Shown in pieces: positions 44,983-54,564 of a DNA stretch of 64,000 nt. The notes under the pieces were generated by a model. That model was not told the DNA's origin, did not search any database, and saw nothing but the letters and a program-made list of their open reading frames with translations. Both the position numbers and the translations under genes were made by a program. This DNA comes from Ruminococcus sp. (GTDB lineage: Bacteria > Bacillota > Clostridia > Oscillospirales > Ruminococcaceae): the NCBI GenBank assembly GCA_015066935.1, contig SVNK01000009.1, positions 1-64,000 on the forward strand, read 5' to 3'. Each line of letters opens with the position of its first letter. Positions within the stretch are counted from its first letter, which is position 1.

Positions 44983-45935
44983 GCTTGAAAATTGCTGTTC
45001 TTGACTGGGCTACAGTTACAGCCGACGGCGATATTTCTCCCGATTGTCTTTCTAAACTCGGTGAGGTTTCGATATATCCTCTTACCTCTCCCGATGAGAC
45101 AATTGAACATATCGGCGATGCGGATGTTGTTCTCTGCAATAAGGTGCTGATTACACGTGAGGTTATGGACAATTGTCCGAATCTCCGCTATGTAGGACTC
45201 TTTGCAACAGGCTTCAACAATGTTGATATTGAATATGCCGCAAAGAAAGGCATTGCGGTCTGCAATGCGGGACAGTATTCGACAGATGCCGTTGCTCAGC
45301 AGACCTTCGCCTATATTCTGGACTATTTCAGCCGTGTAAGAGACTACGACAGACTCGTTAAGGAAGGAAAATGGGAGAATTCTCCGACATTTTCGTATTT
45401 TCCGCTTAAAATAAGTGAGCTTGCAGGCAAAACGCTCTCCGTTGTAGGATTCGGCTCGATAGGACGCAGAGTTGCACAGCTTGGTGCGGCATTCGGAATG
45501 AATGTTGTCGTTGCTGTGAGAAGAACTCCCGAAAACTGTCCGTATGAGATTACGGATATACCGACAGCCGCTGCAAAAGCAGATGTGCTGACGTTTCACT
45601 GTCCGCTTACCGAACAGACAAAGGGTGTAATCAGCCGTGAACTGCTCAGGACAATGAAATCATCAGCAGTCCTTATCAATACGGCAAGAGGCGGTATCGC
45701 TGATGAATCTGCTGTTGCGGAGGCTCTTGAAAAGCGACGGATTGCCGCATATTATGCCGATGTTCTTGAAAAGGAACCGATGAGTCCGTCAACGCCTCTC
45801 AAAAACGCTCCGAACTGCGTTATAACACCGCATACGGCGTGGGCTGCACAGGAAACAAGACACAGACTTATGGGAATTGTCTGCGGCTGCGTAAAGGCGT
45901 GGATGCAGGGAAGTCCCGTGAATAAGGTGAACTGA
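44979..45935 (+). CDS. D-isomer-specific 2-hydroxyacid dehydrogenase
   Basis: A 318-residue NAD(P)-dependent dehydrogenase, similar to glycerate/hydroxypyruvate reductases. The nucleotide-binding motif is VVGFGSIGRRVA (about 150), and the catalytic triad appears as Arg in LINTARGGIAD, Glu in VLEKEPMS and His in ITPHTAW. The substrate is not certain. It is coupled to the small membrane protein and precedes proB by 55 bases. Confidence 0.9.
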   Translation: MSLKIAVLDWATVTADGDISPDCLSKLGEVSIYPLTSPDETIEHIGDADVVLCNKVLITREVMDNCPNLRYVGLFATGFNNVDIEYAAKKGIAVCNAGQYSTDAVAQQTFAYILDYFSRVRDYDRLVKEGKWENSPTFSYFPLKISELAGKTLSVVGFGSIGRRVAQLGAAFGMNVVVAVRRTPENCPYEITDIPTAAAKADVLTFHCPLTEQTKGVISRELLRTMKSSAVLINTARGGIADESAVAEALEKRRIAAYYADVLEKEPMSPSTPLKNAPNCVITPHTAWAAQETRHRLMGIVCGCVKAWMQGSPVNKVN

Positions 45936-45990
45936 ACGGGCGAAGTGAAGAACTTTCCCTTATATACAATTACAGTTAAGGATGAATAAT

Positions 45991-46794
45991 ATGAGAAATA
46001 TCTCGGAGAAAAAACGTATCGTTATCAAGCTTGGCACGTCAACGCTTGCCCATAAAACAGGTAAGCTCAATATCCGCAGAATGACAAACCTTGTGAGGGT
46101 CATTTCCGATCTTCACAATTCCGGACGTGAAATAATCATGGTATCTTCCGGAGCTGTCGGACTCGGAACGGGAAAGCTCGGACTTGCGGAAAAGCCGAAG
46201 GAAACACGTATGAAACAGGCTGTTGCGGCTATCGGTCAGTGCGAGCTGATGCATATCTACGACGATATGTTTGAAAAATACAGCGTGACGGTCGCACAGA
46301 TTCTCCTCACAAAGACCATTATCAATAACCCCAACCACTGCAGCAATTTCCGCAGTACTGTGGAAACCCTCGTAGGTATGGGCGTTATCCCGATTGTAAA
46401 TGAGAATGATACAATTGCTATTGATGAGCTGGAGCTTGAAATCGGAGAAAATGATTCTCTTTCCGCACTCGTTGCAAGTCTGTCAAATGCCGATCTTCTG
46501 CTGATTCTCTCGGATATTGACGGTCTTTACGATGATGACCCGCATACAAATCCCGATGCAAAACCGATTTCCGTCGTTGAGGAGATTACTCCCGAAATCG
46601 AGCGTGTTGCAGGCGGTGCAGGAACATCTCTTGGAACAGGCGGAATGTCCACAAAGATAAACGCCGCCAAGATTGCTGCAGAAGCAGGAATCGACATGGT
46701 AATAATGAACGGCCGTAATCCCGAACTCCTTTATGACCTTTTCGAGGATAAGGATATAGGTACGATATTTAAGGCGTCACATCATAAGAATTAA
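45991..46794 (+). CDS. proB: Glutamate 5-kinase, short form without PUA domain
   Basis: ProB phosphorylates L-glutamate, the first step of proline synthesis. The 267-residue protein has the amino-acid-kinase motifs VIKLGTSTL, VSSGAVGLG, NENDTIAIDELE and LLILSDIDGLYDDDP, and GTGGMSTKINAA. The C-terminal PUA domain found in the E. coli protein is absent, as in many firmicutes. The start is ATG 45991 after AAGGATG. proA follows 18 bases later. Confidence 0.95.
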   Translation: MRNISEKKRIVIKLGTSTLAHKTGKLNIRRMTNLVRVISDLHNSGREIIMVSSGAVGLGTGKLGLAEKPKETRMKQAVAAIGQCELMHIYDDMFEKYSVTVAQILLTKTIINNPNHCSNFRSTVETLVGMGVIPIVNENDTIAIDELELEIGENDSLSALVASLSNADLLLILSDIDGLYDDDPHTNPDAKPISVVEEITPEIERVAGGAGTSLGTGGMSTKINAAKIAAEAGIDMVIMNGRNPELLYDLFEDKDIGTIFKASHHKN

Positions 46795-46812
46795 TTAAAA
46801 AGGGTGAATGAA

Positions 46813-48060
46813 ATGAGCTATACAGAAGAACTCGGACAGCGTGCAAAGGCAGTGGAAAGTGCGGTTGCAGCAGCCTCCACAACACAGAAGAACAAGGCAC
46901 TTGCGGCTATTTCGGCAGCTCTCATTGCAAATACGGAGCTTATAATTGCTGAAAATGCAAAGGATATGGCTGCGGCAAAGGAAAACGGAATTTCCGAATC
47001 GCTTCAGGACCGTCTGCGTCTTGACGAGAGCCGTATTGCAGGCATTGCAAAGGGTGTTGATGAGCTTATCGCTCTTAACGACCCCATCGGAGAAATAATT
47101 GAGGGAATCACCCGTCCCAACGGCATGAGAATTGCCAAGACACGTGTTCCGCTGGGTGTAATCGGAATAATTTACGAGTCACGTCCGAATGTTACGGTTG
47201 ATGCAGCGGCACTCTGTCTGAAAGCAGGAAACGTGGTAATTCTCAAGGGCGGAAAAGAGGCAATCAATTCAAATATCTGTCTCGGAAGAATTATGCGTGA
47301 AGCCATTGCAAGCACGGGTATGCCTGCCGATGCGGTTCAGGTTGTGGAGAACACCTCCCGTGAGACAACCAATGAGCTTATGCGTCTCAATAAATATCTT
47401 GACGTTCTTATCCCGAGAGGCAGCGGCAGACTCATTCAGGCTGTACTGAATACCGCAACTGTTCCCGTTATTGAAACAGGAGTCGGAAACTGTCATGTTT
47501 ACGTTGACTCATCAGCCGACCTTGAAATGGCGGTTGATATTGCGGATAACGGCAAAACTCAGCGTCCGTCGGTGTGCAACGCTATCGAGAATCTCCTTGT
47601 GCATAAGGACTGTGCGGATAAGTTCCTGCCCATGATTGCCGAGCGATTCAAGGCTCATTCGGTTAAAATCTACGGCTGCGACAGAACAATCGCAATTCTC
47701 GGAGAAGGCATTGAAAAGGCTACCGAACAGGAGTATGCAACGGAATTCCTTGATTATGTGATTTCCGTGAAGGTCGTTGATGATATTGACGAAGCTGTTG
47801 CTCATATTGCAAAGTACGGCACAAAACATTCCGAGTGTATTGTTACTGAGTCGCTTGCCAATGCGGAGAAATTCCAGCGTTACGTTGATGCGGCAGCTGT
47901 TTATGTGAACGCTTCAACACGCTTTACTGACGGCGGAGAGTTCGGACTTGGTGCAGAAATAGGCATTTCCACACAGAAGCTCCATGCAAGAGGTCCTATG
48001 GGACTCAGAGAGCTTACTACCGTGAAGTATCTTATCAACGGAAACGGTCAGATAAGATAA
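46813..48060 (+). CDS. proA: Gamma-glutamyl phosphate reductase
   Basis: ProA reduces gamma-glutamyl phosphate to the semialdehyde with NADPH. The 415-residue protein has RIAKTRVPLGVIGIIYESRP, LILKGGKEAINSN-like phosphate region (VVILKGGKEA), DVLIPRGSGRLIQ and the catalytic Cys region RPSVCNAIENLLVH. The start is ATG 46813 after AGGGTG; a GTG at 46804 is less likely. With proB it forms the proline pathway operon; proC is not in the window. Confidence 0.96.
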   Translation: MSYTEELGQRAKAVESAVAAASTTQKNKALAAISAALIANTELIIAENAKDMAAAKENGISESLQDRLRLDESRIAGIAKGVDELIALNDPIGEIIEGITRPNGMRIAKTRVPLGVIGIIYESRPNVTVDAAALCLKAGNVVILKGGKEAINSNICLGRIMREAIASTGMPADAVQVVENTSRETTNELMRLNKYLDVLIPRGSGRLIQAVLNTATVPVIETGVGNCHVYVDSSADLEMAVDIADNGKTQRPSVCNAIENLLVHKDCADKFLPMIAERFKAHSVKIYGCDRTIAILGEGIEKATEQEYATEFLDYVISVKVVDDIDEAVAHIAKYGTKHSECIVTESLANAEKFQRYVDAAAVYVNASTRFTDGGEFGLGAEIGISTQKLHARGPMGLRELTTVKYLINGNGQIR

Positions 48061-48132
48061 ACGGCAGAATACAGAGATAAAATACCGGAAAAAACCGGCA
48101 TATATAAACTGATTTGATTTTTGGAGGTCGAA

Positions 48133-50094
48133 ATGGCTATTAGAAAAGATCTTGACGATATGCTGAATAATCTGAAGGGCGGAACATCACCTGTACGTAA
48201 GGTTCAGGAGCAGAAGTCTGCGAAGACTGCTGCAAGAAAAAGCGTATATGATAATATGTCTGTTGACGATCTGCTCAGTGCGCTGACTGTTGAAAAGAAA
48301 AGTGAACCTTCTGTGCCACGTGTACAGGAAAAGCAGTCTGCTCATTCAGAAAGACTCGCAGATGTTGCTCCTGAGCTTGAAAAGAAGCTGACAGAAGTAC
48401 TGATGCCTGAAAAGCCGGCAGAAAAAGCTGCTGAGCCTGTGTCTGAGAAGCCTGCGGAGGAGACTGCTCCTTCCGTGAGCGAGACTGTTCCCGAGGAAAA
48501 TACGGTTCCGAAAAAACGCAAGAAGAAAATCGTGATTACGGGCGAGCTTCCTGATTACGAGGCGATCCGCCGTGAAGAGATCGAAAAGAACCGCATCGAA
48601 CAGGAAAAGGCTGAGGCTGCTGCCAAAAATGCCGCACGTGAAGCCAATGAACTTACTCCCGTAGAGGCTATTGCTGCGGCTGCGGAAAAGCAGGCAGAAG
48701 CCGAAGCTTCTCAGGTGAGTGATGAGGCTGATGCTGAAACTGCGGTGAAGGAGGAAGCTCCTGTCAAGGAAAAGAACGGCGGTGGATTTTTCTTCGGACG
48801 AAAGAATAAACACATTGAGACAGAAGTGTCTCCTGAAACTGAAACGGAACAGGAAACAGCTGACGAAAGTCTTCCCGAAGCTGAAAAGACGGTGTTTTTC
48901 GAGGAGACCACTATAATCGAAGGCTCAGAAGCTCAGGAAGGGTTCTCCTTTGACGATGAGATGGCAGCAATTACGGAAGATTCGGAAACTTCCGTTGCAG
49001 ACGCATTTTCCGAGGCTCTTTCGGAAGCAGCCGCAGAGGATGATGCTGTTGATGAACAGCAGTCCGATGAGGAAAACCAGCCTTCCGTAGAGGAGCTGCT
49101 TGATGCGGCTATTGCAGGAATCGAAAGTGCTCAGGCTGCCGAAGCGGCGTTGCTTGAATCTGTCGGAGAAGAGTCTGTCTATGATGAAAATGTCGGGGAA
49201 TCCTTTGAAAAAGTTCAGATTCAGTCGGATGAAGCCCATGACGCTGAGGACGTCCCTGATGAGGGGGAGAATGTTCGGTCTGAGTTGCCTGCTGAGGATA
49301 AGTCGGATGATGACGCTCCGAAGTCCGAGGGAAAAGCAAAGAAGCTTGTACTTCGTCGGATTCTGGACGAAAATCCCGATTCTATTATCAATGAACGCTC
49401 TGAAAAGACGGAGGACGACGAAGAATCGTCGCAGGATAAATCAAAGGCAAAATTCAAGAAGCGTCTGTACATGATTCTCGGGGCAGTATTCTCGGTATTG
49501 GCAGTTATTGGTCTTGTTACAGTGATTGCGGGAGGAGTTGGTCTCATAAAGAGATTTACCTCAGGCGAAGAAAAGAAGGACGGCTTTACAGAGCTTGTTT
49601 ATCCTGCTGTTATAATGGATATCGAGGCTTTTGATTCGCCTGATGAGCTTACTTCGAATCAGATTATAACTGCTGCTATCTGGTCGATTGTAATGTCGGA
49701 GGAGCGTGTTTCAAAGTACAGCGTAAGTCCCGGAACAGATACCATTTTCATTCCCTATATGGACGTTGAGGCACGTGCAGTTGAAATGTTCGGAGAGAAT
49801 CATCCTGAGTTCAATCATTGTACCGTAGGTCCGCTTGAATCGAAATTTGTCTATTCGGACGGCGCCTATAACGTAAAGCTTAATCCGATCACATTTACAT
49901 ATTCACCCGAAATCAGATCAATAGTCAAAAGCGGAAACAAGTACACACTGACTGTTGACTATATAGATGAACTGCCGTTCTGGATGGAAAAGAGTGTTGC
50001 AAAGACTGTTGAATTCAGTCTCACCGAAAAAGGTGACGGTTCTTATACCATTGATTCGATGGGAATCATATATGTCAAGAGTTCAAATGTATAA
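48133..50094 (+). CDS. Large acidic single-pass membrane protein, unknown function
   Basis: A 653-residue protein not recognised. Residues 1-440 are predicted cytoplasmic, low-complexity and strongly acidic with Ala/Glu/Pro blocks, broken by two basic patches (KKRKKKIVITGELPDYE near 125 and FFFGRKNKH near 220). The N-terminus RKDLDDMLNNLKGG is a short conserved-looking motif. One TM helix (about 445-470) leads to a C-terminal outer domain of about 180 residues (TELVYPAVIMDIEAFDSPDEL ... DELPFWMEKSVAKTVEFSLTEK region). ATG 48133 follows TTGGAGG. It could be a cell-envelope or division-linked protein; this is only inference. Confidence 0.8.
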   Translation: MAIRKDLDDMLNNLKGGTSPVRKVQEQKSAKTAARKSVYDNMSVDDLLSALTVEKKSEPSVPRVQEKQSAHSERLADVAPELEKKLTEVLMPEKPAEKAAEPVSEKPAEETAPSVSETVPEENTVPKKRKKKIVITGELPDYEAIRREEIEKNRIEQEKAEAAAKNAAREANELTPVEAIAAAAEKQAEAEASQVSDEADAETAVKEEAPVKEKNGGGFFFGRKNKHIETEVSPETETEQETADESLPEAEKTVFFEETTIIEGSEAQEGFSFDDEMAAITEDSETSVADAFSEALSEAAAEDDAVDEQQSDEENQPSVEELLDAAIAGIESAQAAEAALLESVGEESVYDENVGESFEKVQIQSDEAHDAEDVPDEGENVRSELPAEDKSDDDAPKSEGKAKKLVLRRILDENPDSIINERSEKTEDDEESSQDKSKAKFKKRLYMILGAVFSVLAVIGLVTVIAGGVGLIKRFTSGEEKKDGFTELVYPAVIMDIEAFDSPDELTSNQIITAAIWSIVMSEERVSKYSVSPGTDTIFIPYMDVEARAVEMFGENHPEFNHCTVGPLESKFVYSDGAYNVKLNPITFTYSPEIRSIVKSGNKYTLTVDYIDELPFWMEKSVAKTVEFSLTEKGDGSYTIDSMGIIYVKSSNV

Positions 50095-50105
50095 TAAAAA
50101 ATGAC

Positions 50106-50146
50106 AAAAAACCTCCTGTGGCAGAATGATAAGCCATAGGAGGTTT
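50106..50146 (+). terminator. Terminator after the acidic membrane protein gene
   Basis: AAAAACCTCCT / AGGAGGTTTTT arms with an inner GGC/GCC stem. It is usable from both strands and also ends the minus-strand dehydrogenase gene. Confidence 0.85.
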
Positions 50147-50203
50147 TTGTGCTTGAAAATTTACGGCAGAAAAGCCGTCAGGAGTGATTAATACGGTACA
50201 GCG

Positions 50204-51178
50204 TCAGAGTTCGTTGCCTGTGGTTGTACCGTCTCTGAAGGCAGTTATATTCTGCACGGTGGTTTCGGCGATATTGTCGAGAGCTTCGTCGGTGAGAAAC
50301 GCCTGATGCGACGTAACGATGACATTCGGCATTGAAATCAGACGTGCAAGAACGTCGTCATCAATGATATGTCCCGAAAAATCGTTGAAGAAGAAGTCTG
50401 CCTCCTCCTCGTAGACATCAAGACATGCAGCACCTATTTTCCTTGATTTTATGCCTTCAAGGAGTGCTTCTGCATCAATTATCGCACCTCTTGAGGTGTT
50501 GAGCAGGACAACTCCTGTTTTAAGCTGCTCAATAGTTTCGCTGTTTATCATGTGATATGTTTCCTCGGTGAGGGGACAGTGGAACGAAATTATGTCACTT
50601 CGGCTGAAAAGCTCGTTCAGTCCGACATATTCGATACCGCTGTTTTCGTCGGAGAACTTGTCGTAGGCTATTACGTTCATGCCGAATCCACGGCAGATGT
50701 CGATGAAAACACGTCCGATTTTTCCCGTTCCGACAACTCCGACGGTCTTGCCATGGAGGTCGAAGCCAGTCATGCCGTTGAGCGAGAAGTTGAAGTCTCT
50801 TGTGCGGATATAGGCTTTGTGGACTCTGCGGACGGAAGTGAGGAGAAGTGCCATTGTATGCTCGGCAACAGCATACGGGGAATATGCAGGCACACGTGCT
50901 ATACGCAGTTTATTCTTTGCATATTCAAGGTCAACGTTGTTGTAGCCTGCACAGCGGAGTGCAATCATCTTTACGCCGAGACTGCACAGTTCATCGATGA
51001 TTTCGGCGTTCACGGTGTCGTTGACAAATACGCAGATACCGTCGCAGCCTCTTGCAAGACCGACGGTGTCCTCGTTAAGGTGAGTTTCGTAGAATTTGAA
51101 AGTTATGTCGTTTTCCTTGCCGTACTTTTCAAATGACGGTATATCATATGGCTTTGTATCGAAAAATGCAAATTTCAT
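50204..51178 (-). CDS. D-lactate dehydrogenase-like 2-hydroxyacid dehydrogenase
   Basis: A 324-residue NAD-dependent enzyme of the fermentative D-lactate dehydrogenase (LdhA) type. RCAGYNNVDLEYA near 75, nucleotide-binding VVGTGKIGRVFIDI near 148, catalytic Arg in LLNTSRGAIID, Glu in CLDVYEEEADF and His in VTSHQAFLTDEA are present. The HxxFL ending and EEE context are usual for LDH rather than for glycerate reductases. It likely regenerates NAD in mixed-acid fermentation. ATG 51178 lies close to the coaBC stop (51201). Confidence 0.88.
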   Translation of the reverse strand: MKFAFFDTKPYDIPSFEKYGKENDITFKFYETHLNEDTVGLARGCDGICVFVNDTVNAEIIDELCSLGVKMIALRCAGYNNVDLEYAKNKLRIARVPAYSPYAVAEHTMALLLTSVRRVHKAYIRTRDFNFSLNGMTGFDLHGKTVGVVGTGKIGRVFIDICRGFGMNVIAYDKFSDENSGIEYVGLNELFSRSDIISFHCPLTEETYHMINSETIEQLKTGVVLLNTSRGAIIDAEALLEGIKSRKIGAACLDVYEEEADFFFNDFSGHIIDDDVLARLISMPNVIVTSHQAFLTDEALDNIAETTVQNITAFRDGTTTGNEL

Positions 51179-51200
51179 ATAAACCTCCGTTTATGTTTTT

Positions 51201-52400
51201 TCAGCGGGACTTTCTGAGGTCGAGGAGTCTTGAGAGAATGATGTTTGCAGCGTCGAATTTGCTCATCAGTTCAAGTTCTTCGGCGTTGTTTTCGGTGATG
51301 AGGGTAATGATGTTGGTATCGGTTCCGAAGCCTGCCCCGACACTTCTGAGAGAGTTTGCACAAATCATGTCGGCGTTCTTGGAGCTGAGTTTTTTGCGTG
51401 AATTTTCTATAACATTATCGGTTTCCATTGAGAAGCCGCATACAGTGAGTCCTTCGTGCTTATTTTCCCCGATATATCTGAGAATATCCGTAGTTCTTTT
51501 CAGTGGAATACTCATATCGCCGTCGGATTTTTTGATTTTGCTGTCGGCGACTGTTACGGGAGTGTAATCGGCAACGGCAGCCGCTTTGATAACAATATCG
51601 GTGTGAGGGAGCTGCTCCCTGACCGCATTGAACATTTCCTCAGCCGATTTTACTCTTATAAGGTTAACGAAAAGCGGAGGTTCAACGTCTGTATGTGCGG
51701 CAACAACGGTAACATCGGCACCTCTGAGCATAGCGGCACGAGCAGCGGCAAATCCCATTTTTCCGCTTGAATGGTTGCTGATGAAGCGGACAGGGTCTAT
51801 GCTTTCACGTGTAGCACCTGACGTAACGAGTACACGTTTTCCGACCATATCCTTTTCAAAGGCAGCTGCACGGAGGATGTACTCAAGGAGAGTGTCCTCG
51901 TCGGGGAGCTTTCCGTCGCCTATGTCACGGTTTGCGAGCATACCCGTCACAGGTTCGGCAATTTCGTATCCGAAGCGGCGCAGCTTTTCTATATTATCCT
52001 GAACGATGGGGTTATGGTACATATTATGATTCATTGCGGGAGCAATAATCTTGGGACAGGTACACGCCATAACCGTAGTTGTGAGCATATCGTCGGCAAT
52101 TCCGTTTGCGATTTTGCCGATTACGTTTGCCGAAGCAGGTGCAACCATCACGACATCTGCTTTTTTTGCAATTGCGACGTGTTCGACGCTGTACTGGAAA
52201 TTGCGGTCGAAGGTGTCGATGAGGCATTTGTTCTGGACGAGTGTCTCAAAAGTCAGCGGATGGACAAAATTTGTGGAATTGGGGGTCATTGCGACGTGGA
52301 CCTCGGCTCCGAGTTTTGTGAGCATTCTTGCGAGGTTGCAGATTTTGTATACAGCGATAGAGCCTGTAACTCCGAGTAAAACGGTTTTTCCTTTTAACAT
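51201..52400 (-). CDS. coaBC: Phosphopantothenoylcysteine decarboxylase/synthetase
   Basis: A bifunctional 399-residue coenzyme A enzyme: the CoaC flavoprotein part (1-about 170) decarboxylates and the CoaB part (about 185-399) ligates cysteine to phosphopantothenate. Seen: GVTGSIAVYKICNLA, the catalytic His region SVEHVAIAKKADVVMVAPASANVIGK, PAMNHNMY, then CoaB ligase VTSGATRESIDPVRFISNHSSGKMG and VKAAAVADYTP. Normal length. It is divergent from coaX, with about 180 bases between. Confidence 0.95.
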   Translation of the reverse strand: MLKGKTVLLGVTGSIAVYKICNLARMLTKLGAEVHVAMTPNSTNFVHPLTFETLVQNKCLIDTFDRNFQYSVEHVAIAKKADVVMVAPASANVIGKIANGIADDMLTTTVMACTCPKIIAPAMNHNMYHNPIVQDNIEKLRRFGYEIAEPVTGMLANRDIGDGKLPDEDTLLEYILRAAAFEKDMVGKRVLVTSGATRESIDPVRFISNHSSGKMGFAAARAAMLRGADVTVVAAHTDVEPPLFVNLIRVKSAEEMFNAVREQLPHTDIVIKAAAVADYTPVTVADSKIKKSDGDMSIPLKRTTDILRYIGENKHEGLTVCGFSMETDNVIENSRKKLSSKNADMICANSLRSVGAGFGTDTNIITLITENNAEELELMSKFDAANIILSRLLDLRKSR

Positions 52401-52501
52401 TGTATACCTCCGGTTAAAATTCTTATGCGGGACGTATGTCTTCAGGATTATTATAACATAAAAAAATGCAAAAATCTATAGCTTTTATTCAGAAATTGTG
52501 G

Positions 52502-52507
52502 TATAAT
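52502..52507 (+). promoter_or_regulatory. Extended -10 promoter of coaX
   Basis: TGTGG followed by TATAAT, with no good -35 at 16-18 bases. The TGn extension presumably compensates. It lies about 77 bases before the coaX ATG. Confidence 0.55.
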
Positions 52508-52583
52508 TGTTTCAGGAGCAGAATCGGAGTCTGAATTGTGTATCTGAAATGTGCTGCTCTGATTTGACGGGGAGGTATTAATT

Positions 52584-53354
52584 ATGCTTTTAGCTGTTGA
52601 TATAGGCAATACAAATATAGTTTTCGGATGTGCCGATGAGGACGACAAAATCGTCTTTTTCGAGCGTATATCCACAAATCACAATGCAACAACTGCTGAA
52701 TACGCTGTTCTCATCAAGACGCTTCTTGAGATGAACGGATATAAGGTCGATGATGTTTCGGATGCGATTCTGTCATCGGTAGTTCCGTCTGTCACAACAA
52801 CGGTCGTGCAGGCGATAAAGAAGCTTTTCCATACCGATGTAATGATTGCAGGTCCCGGAGTAAAGACGGGTCTCAACATCCTTATCGACAATCCTGCACA
52901 GCTCGGAAGCGATCAGGCTGTTGACGCTGTTGCTGCTATCAACGAATACCCCGTTCCGCTTATCGTTATCGACATGGGAACGGCTACGACGGTTTCTGTA
53001 ATCGACAGGAACAAATGCTATCTCGGCGGTCTTATCATGACAGGCATGGGGGTTGCAGCCGACGCTCTCATTGCCAGAACGGCACAGCTTCCGAAGATAA
53101 ATTTCGAGGTTCCCGCAAAGGTGATCGGCACGAATACAATTGACTGCCTTAAAAGCGGAATGCTTTATTCAAACGCCTGTGCTCTGGACGGAATCGCTGA
53201 CCGTATTGAGGAGGAGCTTGGTGAGAAATGCACTGTTGTGGCTACGGGAGGTCTTGCGGAGCTTGTTGTTCCGCTTTGCAGACGTGATATCATCCTTGAC
53301 AGCAGTCTGCTGATCAAGGGTCTGACCATTATTTACCGCAAAAATAAGAAATAA
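52584..53354 (+). CDS. coaX: Type III pantothenate kinase
   Basis: CoaX phosphorylates pantothenate, the first committed step of CoA synthesis, and lacks feedback inhibition by CoA. The 256-residue protein has the ASKHA phosphate motif LAVDIGNTNIVFG, the GPGVKTGLNI segment, DMGTATTVSVID and ATGGLAELVVP. ATG 52584 follows GGGGAGG. With coaBC on the other strand, two CoA steps lie together. Confidence 0.96.
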   Translation: MLLAVDIGNTNIVFGCADEDDKIVFFERISTNHNATTAEYAVLIKTLLEMNGYKVDDVSDAILSSVVPSVTTTVVQAIKKLFHTDVMIAGPGVKTGLNILIDNPAQLGSDQAVDAVAAINEYPVPLIVIDMGTATTVSVIDRNKCYLGGLIMTGMGVAADALIARTAQLPKINFEVPAKVIGTNTIDCLKSGMLYSNACALDGIADRIEEELGEKCTVVATGGLAELVVPLCRRDIILDSSLLIKGLTIIYRKNKK

Positions 53355-53428
53355 GTCTGTCAATGGTGACAAACCGGTGTTAAAGCTGTGAGCTTTATTT
53401 AAGAATTTATTACAATCGGCTTTGTTAC

Positions 53429-53457
53429 TTGACAAAAAGGCTGTGCTTGTGTATAAT
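53429..53457 (+). promoter_or_regulatory. Consensus promoter of the cohesin-like lipoprotein gene
   Basis: Perfect TTGACA (53429-53434), 17-base spacer, TATAAT (53452-53457). Like the GH48 promoter it lacks the TGn extension. Confidence 0.8.
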
Positions 53458-53530
53458 AAGTATGGTGAAAGGCGGATAGCACTGTTCCGCTGTTGATTTA
53501 CACGTGTTTTTCAGAAAGGAAAGAAAATAT

Positions 53531-54436
53531 ATGAAGAATTTTAAGAAGAGAATTATTGCCTTTGCAGCAATCTGTTGTGTGGCATTTACCGCAATCGGTT
53601 GTGCATCTAAAGATGACAAAAGCAAGTCCGGCAATGAGGATGAAGTTATAGAAAGTCCCATTGAATATGAAACAAATGAGGACGGCGCATATATCAAGGC
53701 TCCCCTTCAGGAGGTAGCTCCCGGAGATTTAGGTATTTCCGTTGATGACGATGTTGATATCGACGCTCCCGATAATGTTCAGGGCTCTACATCAAAGAAG
53801 GAGCCTGCTACTGCTTATGTTGTTGCTACTGACAGCAACAATCAGCCTGTAACTGAAATGGTTCCCGTTACAGATGCAAGCGGCGAAAAAATGACAGAGG
53901 CAGGCGGACAGGAAGTTACTGAAGCTGTTACCGTTACAGAGGTTGTAACCGTTGAACCCACAGAGCCTGAAGAAGAATATGTCAGCAAGACAAAGAAAAA
54001 GTACCTCTACTGGATGGATATTTCAAAGAATGCTGACTTCAAGTTTGAGGGACAGTTTATCAAGCTCAAATTCAAGATCAAGGATGACGCTCCCGAGAGA
54101 GACTATCCCGTTACAATCAACCCCGATTTTGCTGCCGACTCAGGTGTCAGCCTCAATAATCAGGTGAGAACCCTCAATGGTACAATCCGTGTGGGCGGAG
54201 ATATTGAAGAACAGGATATTTCAAGTCTCGGCGGTATAAAGCTCTATGCAGACAATGTTTCCGCAAAGCCCGGAGAGTCTGTTGAATGCTATCTCAATAT
54301 CAAGGACAACCCCGGAATGGTTGCTGCAATCATCTGGGTTTCATACGATTCAAATGCTATGGATTTCACAGGTTTTGAGCCTGTAGGTGAGTTCAAAGAG
54401 ATCGCAAAGGGCGTATCAACGGGCAGCCAGAACTGA
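53531..54436 (+). CDS. Lipoprotein with cohesin-like segments
   Basis: A 301-residue surface lipoprotein: signal IIAFAAICCVAFTAIGC with lipid Cys24, an acidic spacer (25-75), a Thr/Glu/Val-rich linker (about 85-145), then two beta-rich segments. The first (WMDISKNADFKFEGQFIKLKF then KDDAPERDYPVTI, about 156-220) looks like the second half of a cohesin fold. The next (GIKLYADNVSAKPGESVECYL then VSYDSNAMDFTGFEP, about 235-295) looks like the first half. No complete cohesin in the usual order is present. ATG 53531 is used; the nearest GA-rich ribosome site is AGAAAGG. The function is unknown; attachment of extracellular complexes is a guess. Confidence 0.8.
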   Translation: MKNFKKRIIAFAAICCVAFTAIGCASKDDKSKSGNEDEVIESPIEYETNEDGAYIKAPLQEVAPGDLGISVDDDVDIDAPDNVQGSTSKKEPATAYVVATDSNNQPVTEMVPVTDASGEKMTEAGGQEVTEAVTVTEVVTVEPTEPEEEYVSKTKKKYLYWMDISKNADFKFEGQFIKLKFKIKDDAPERDYPVTINPDFAADSGVSLNNQVRTLNGTIRVGGDIEEQDISSLGGIKLYADNVSAKPGESVECYLNIKDNPGMVAAIIWVSYDSNAMDFTGFEPVGEFKEIAKGVSTGSQN

Positions 54437-54445
54437 ATATGATTC

Positions 54446-54477
54446 AAACGCCGTACATGAAAATGTGCGGCGTTTTC
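54446..54477 (+). terminator. Terminator after the lipoprotein gene
   Basis: AAACGCCGTAC / GTGCGGCGTTTT hairpin with trailing T, 10 bases past the stop. Confidence 0.75.
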
Positions 54478-54564
54478 ACATCTCTGAAAAAATCGCATAT
54501 ATTAATAGTGTCCCGTGGTGCGGATACCGATTCGGGACACTACAGAAATTTCGGGGGTGAAATT

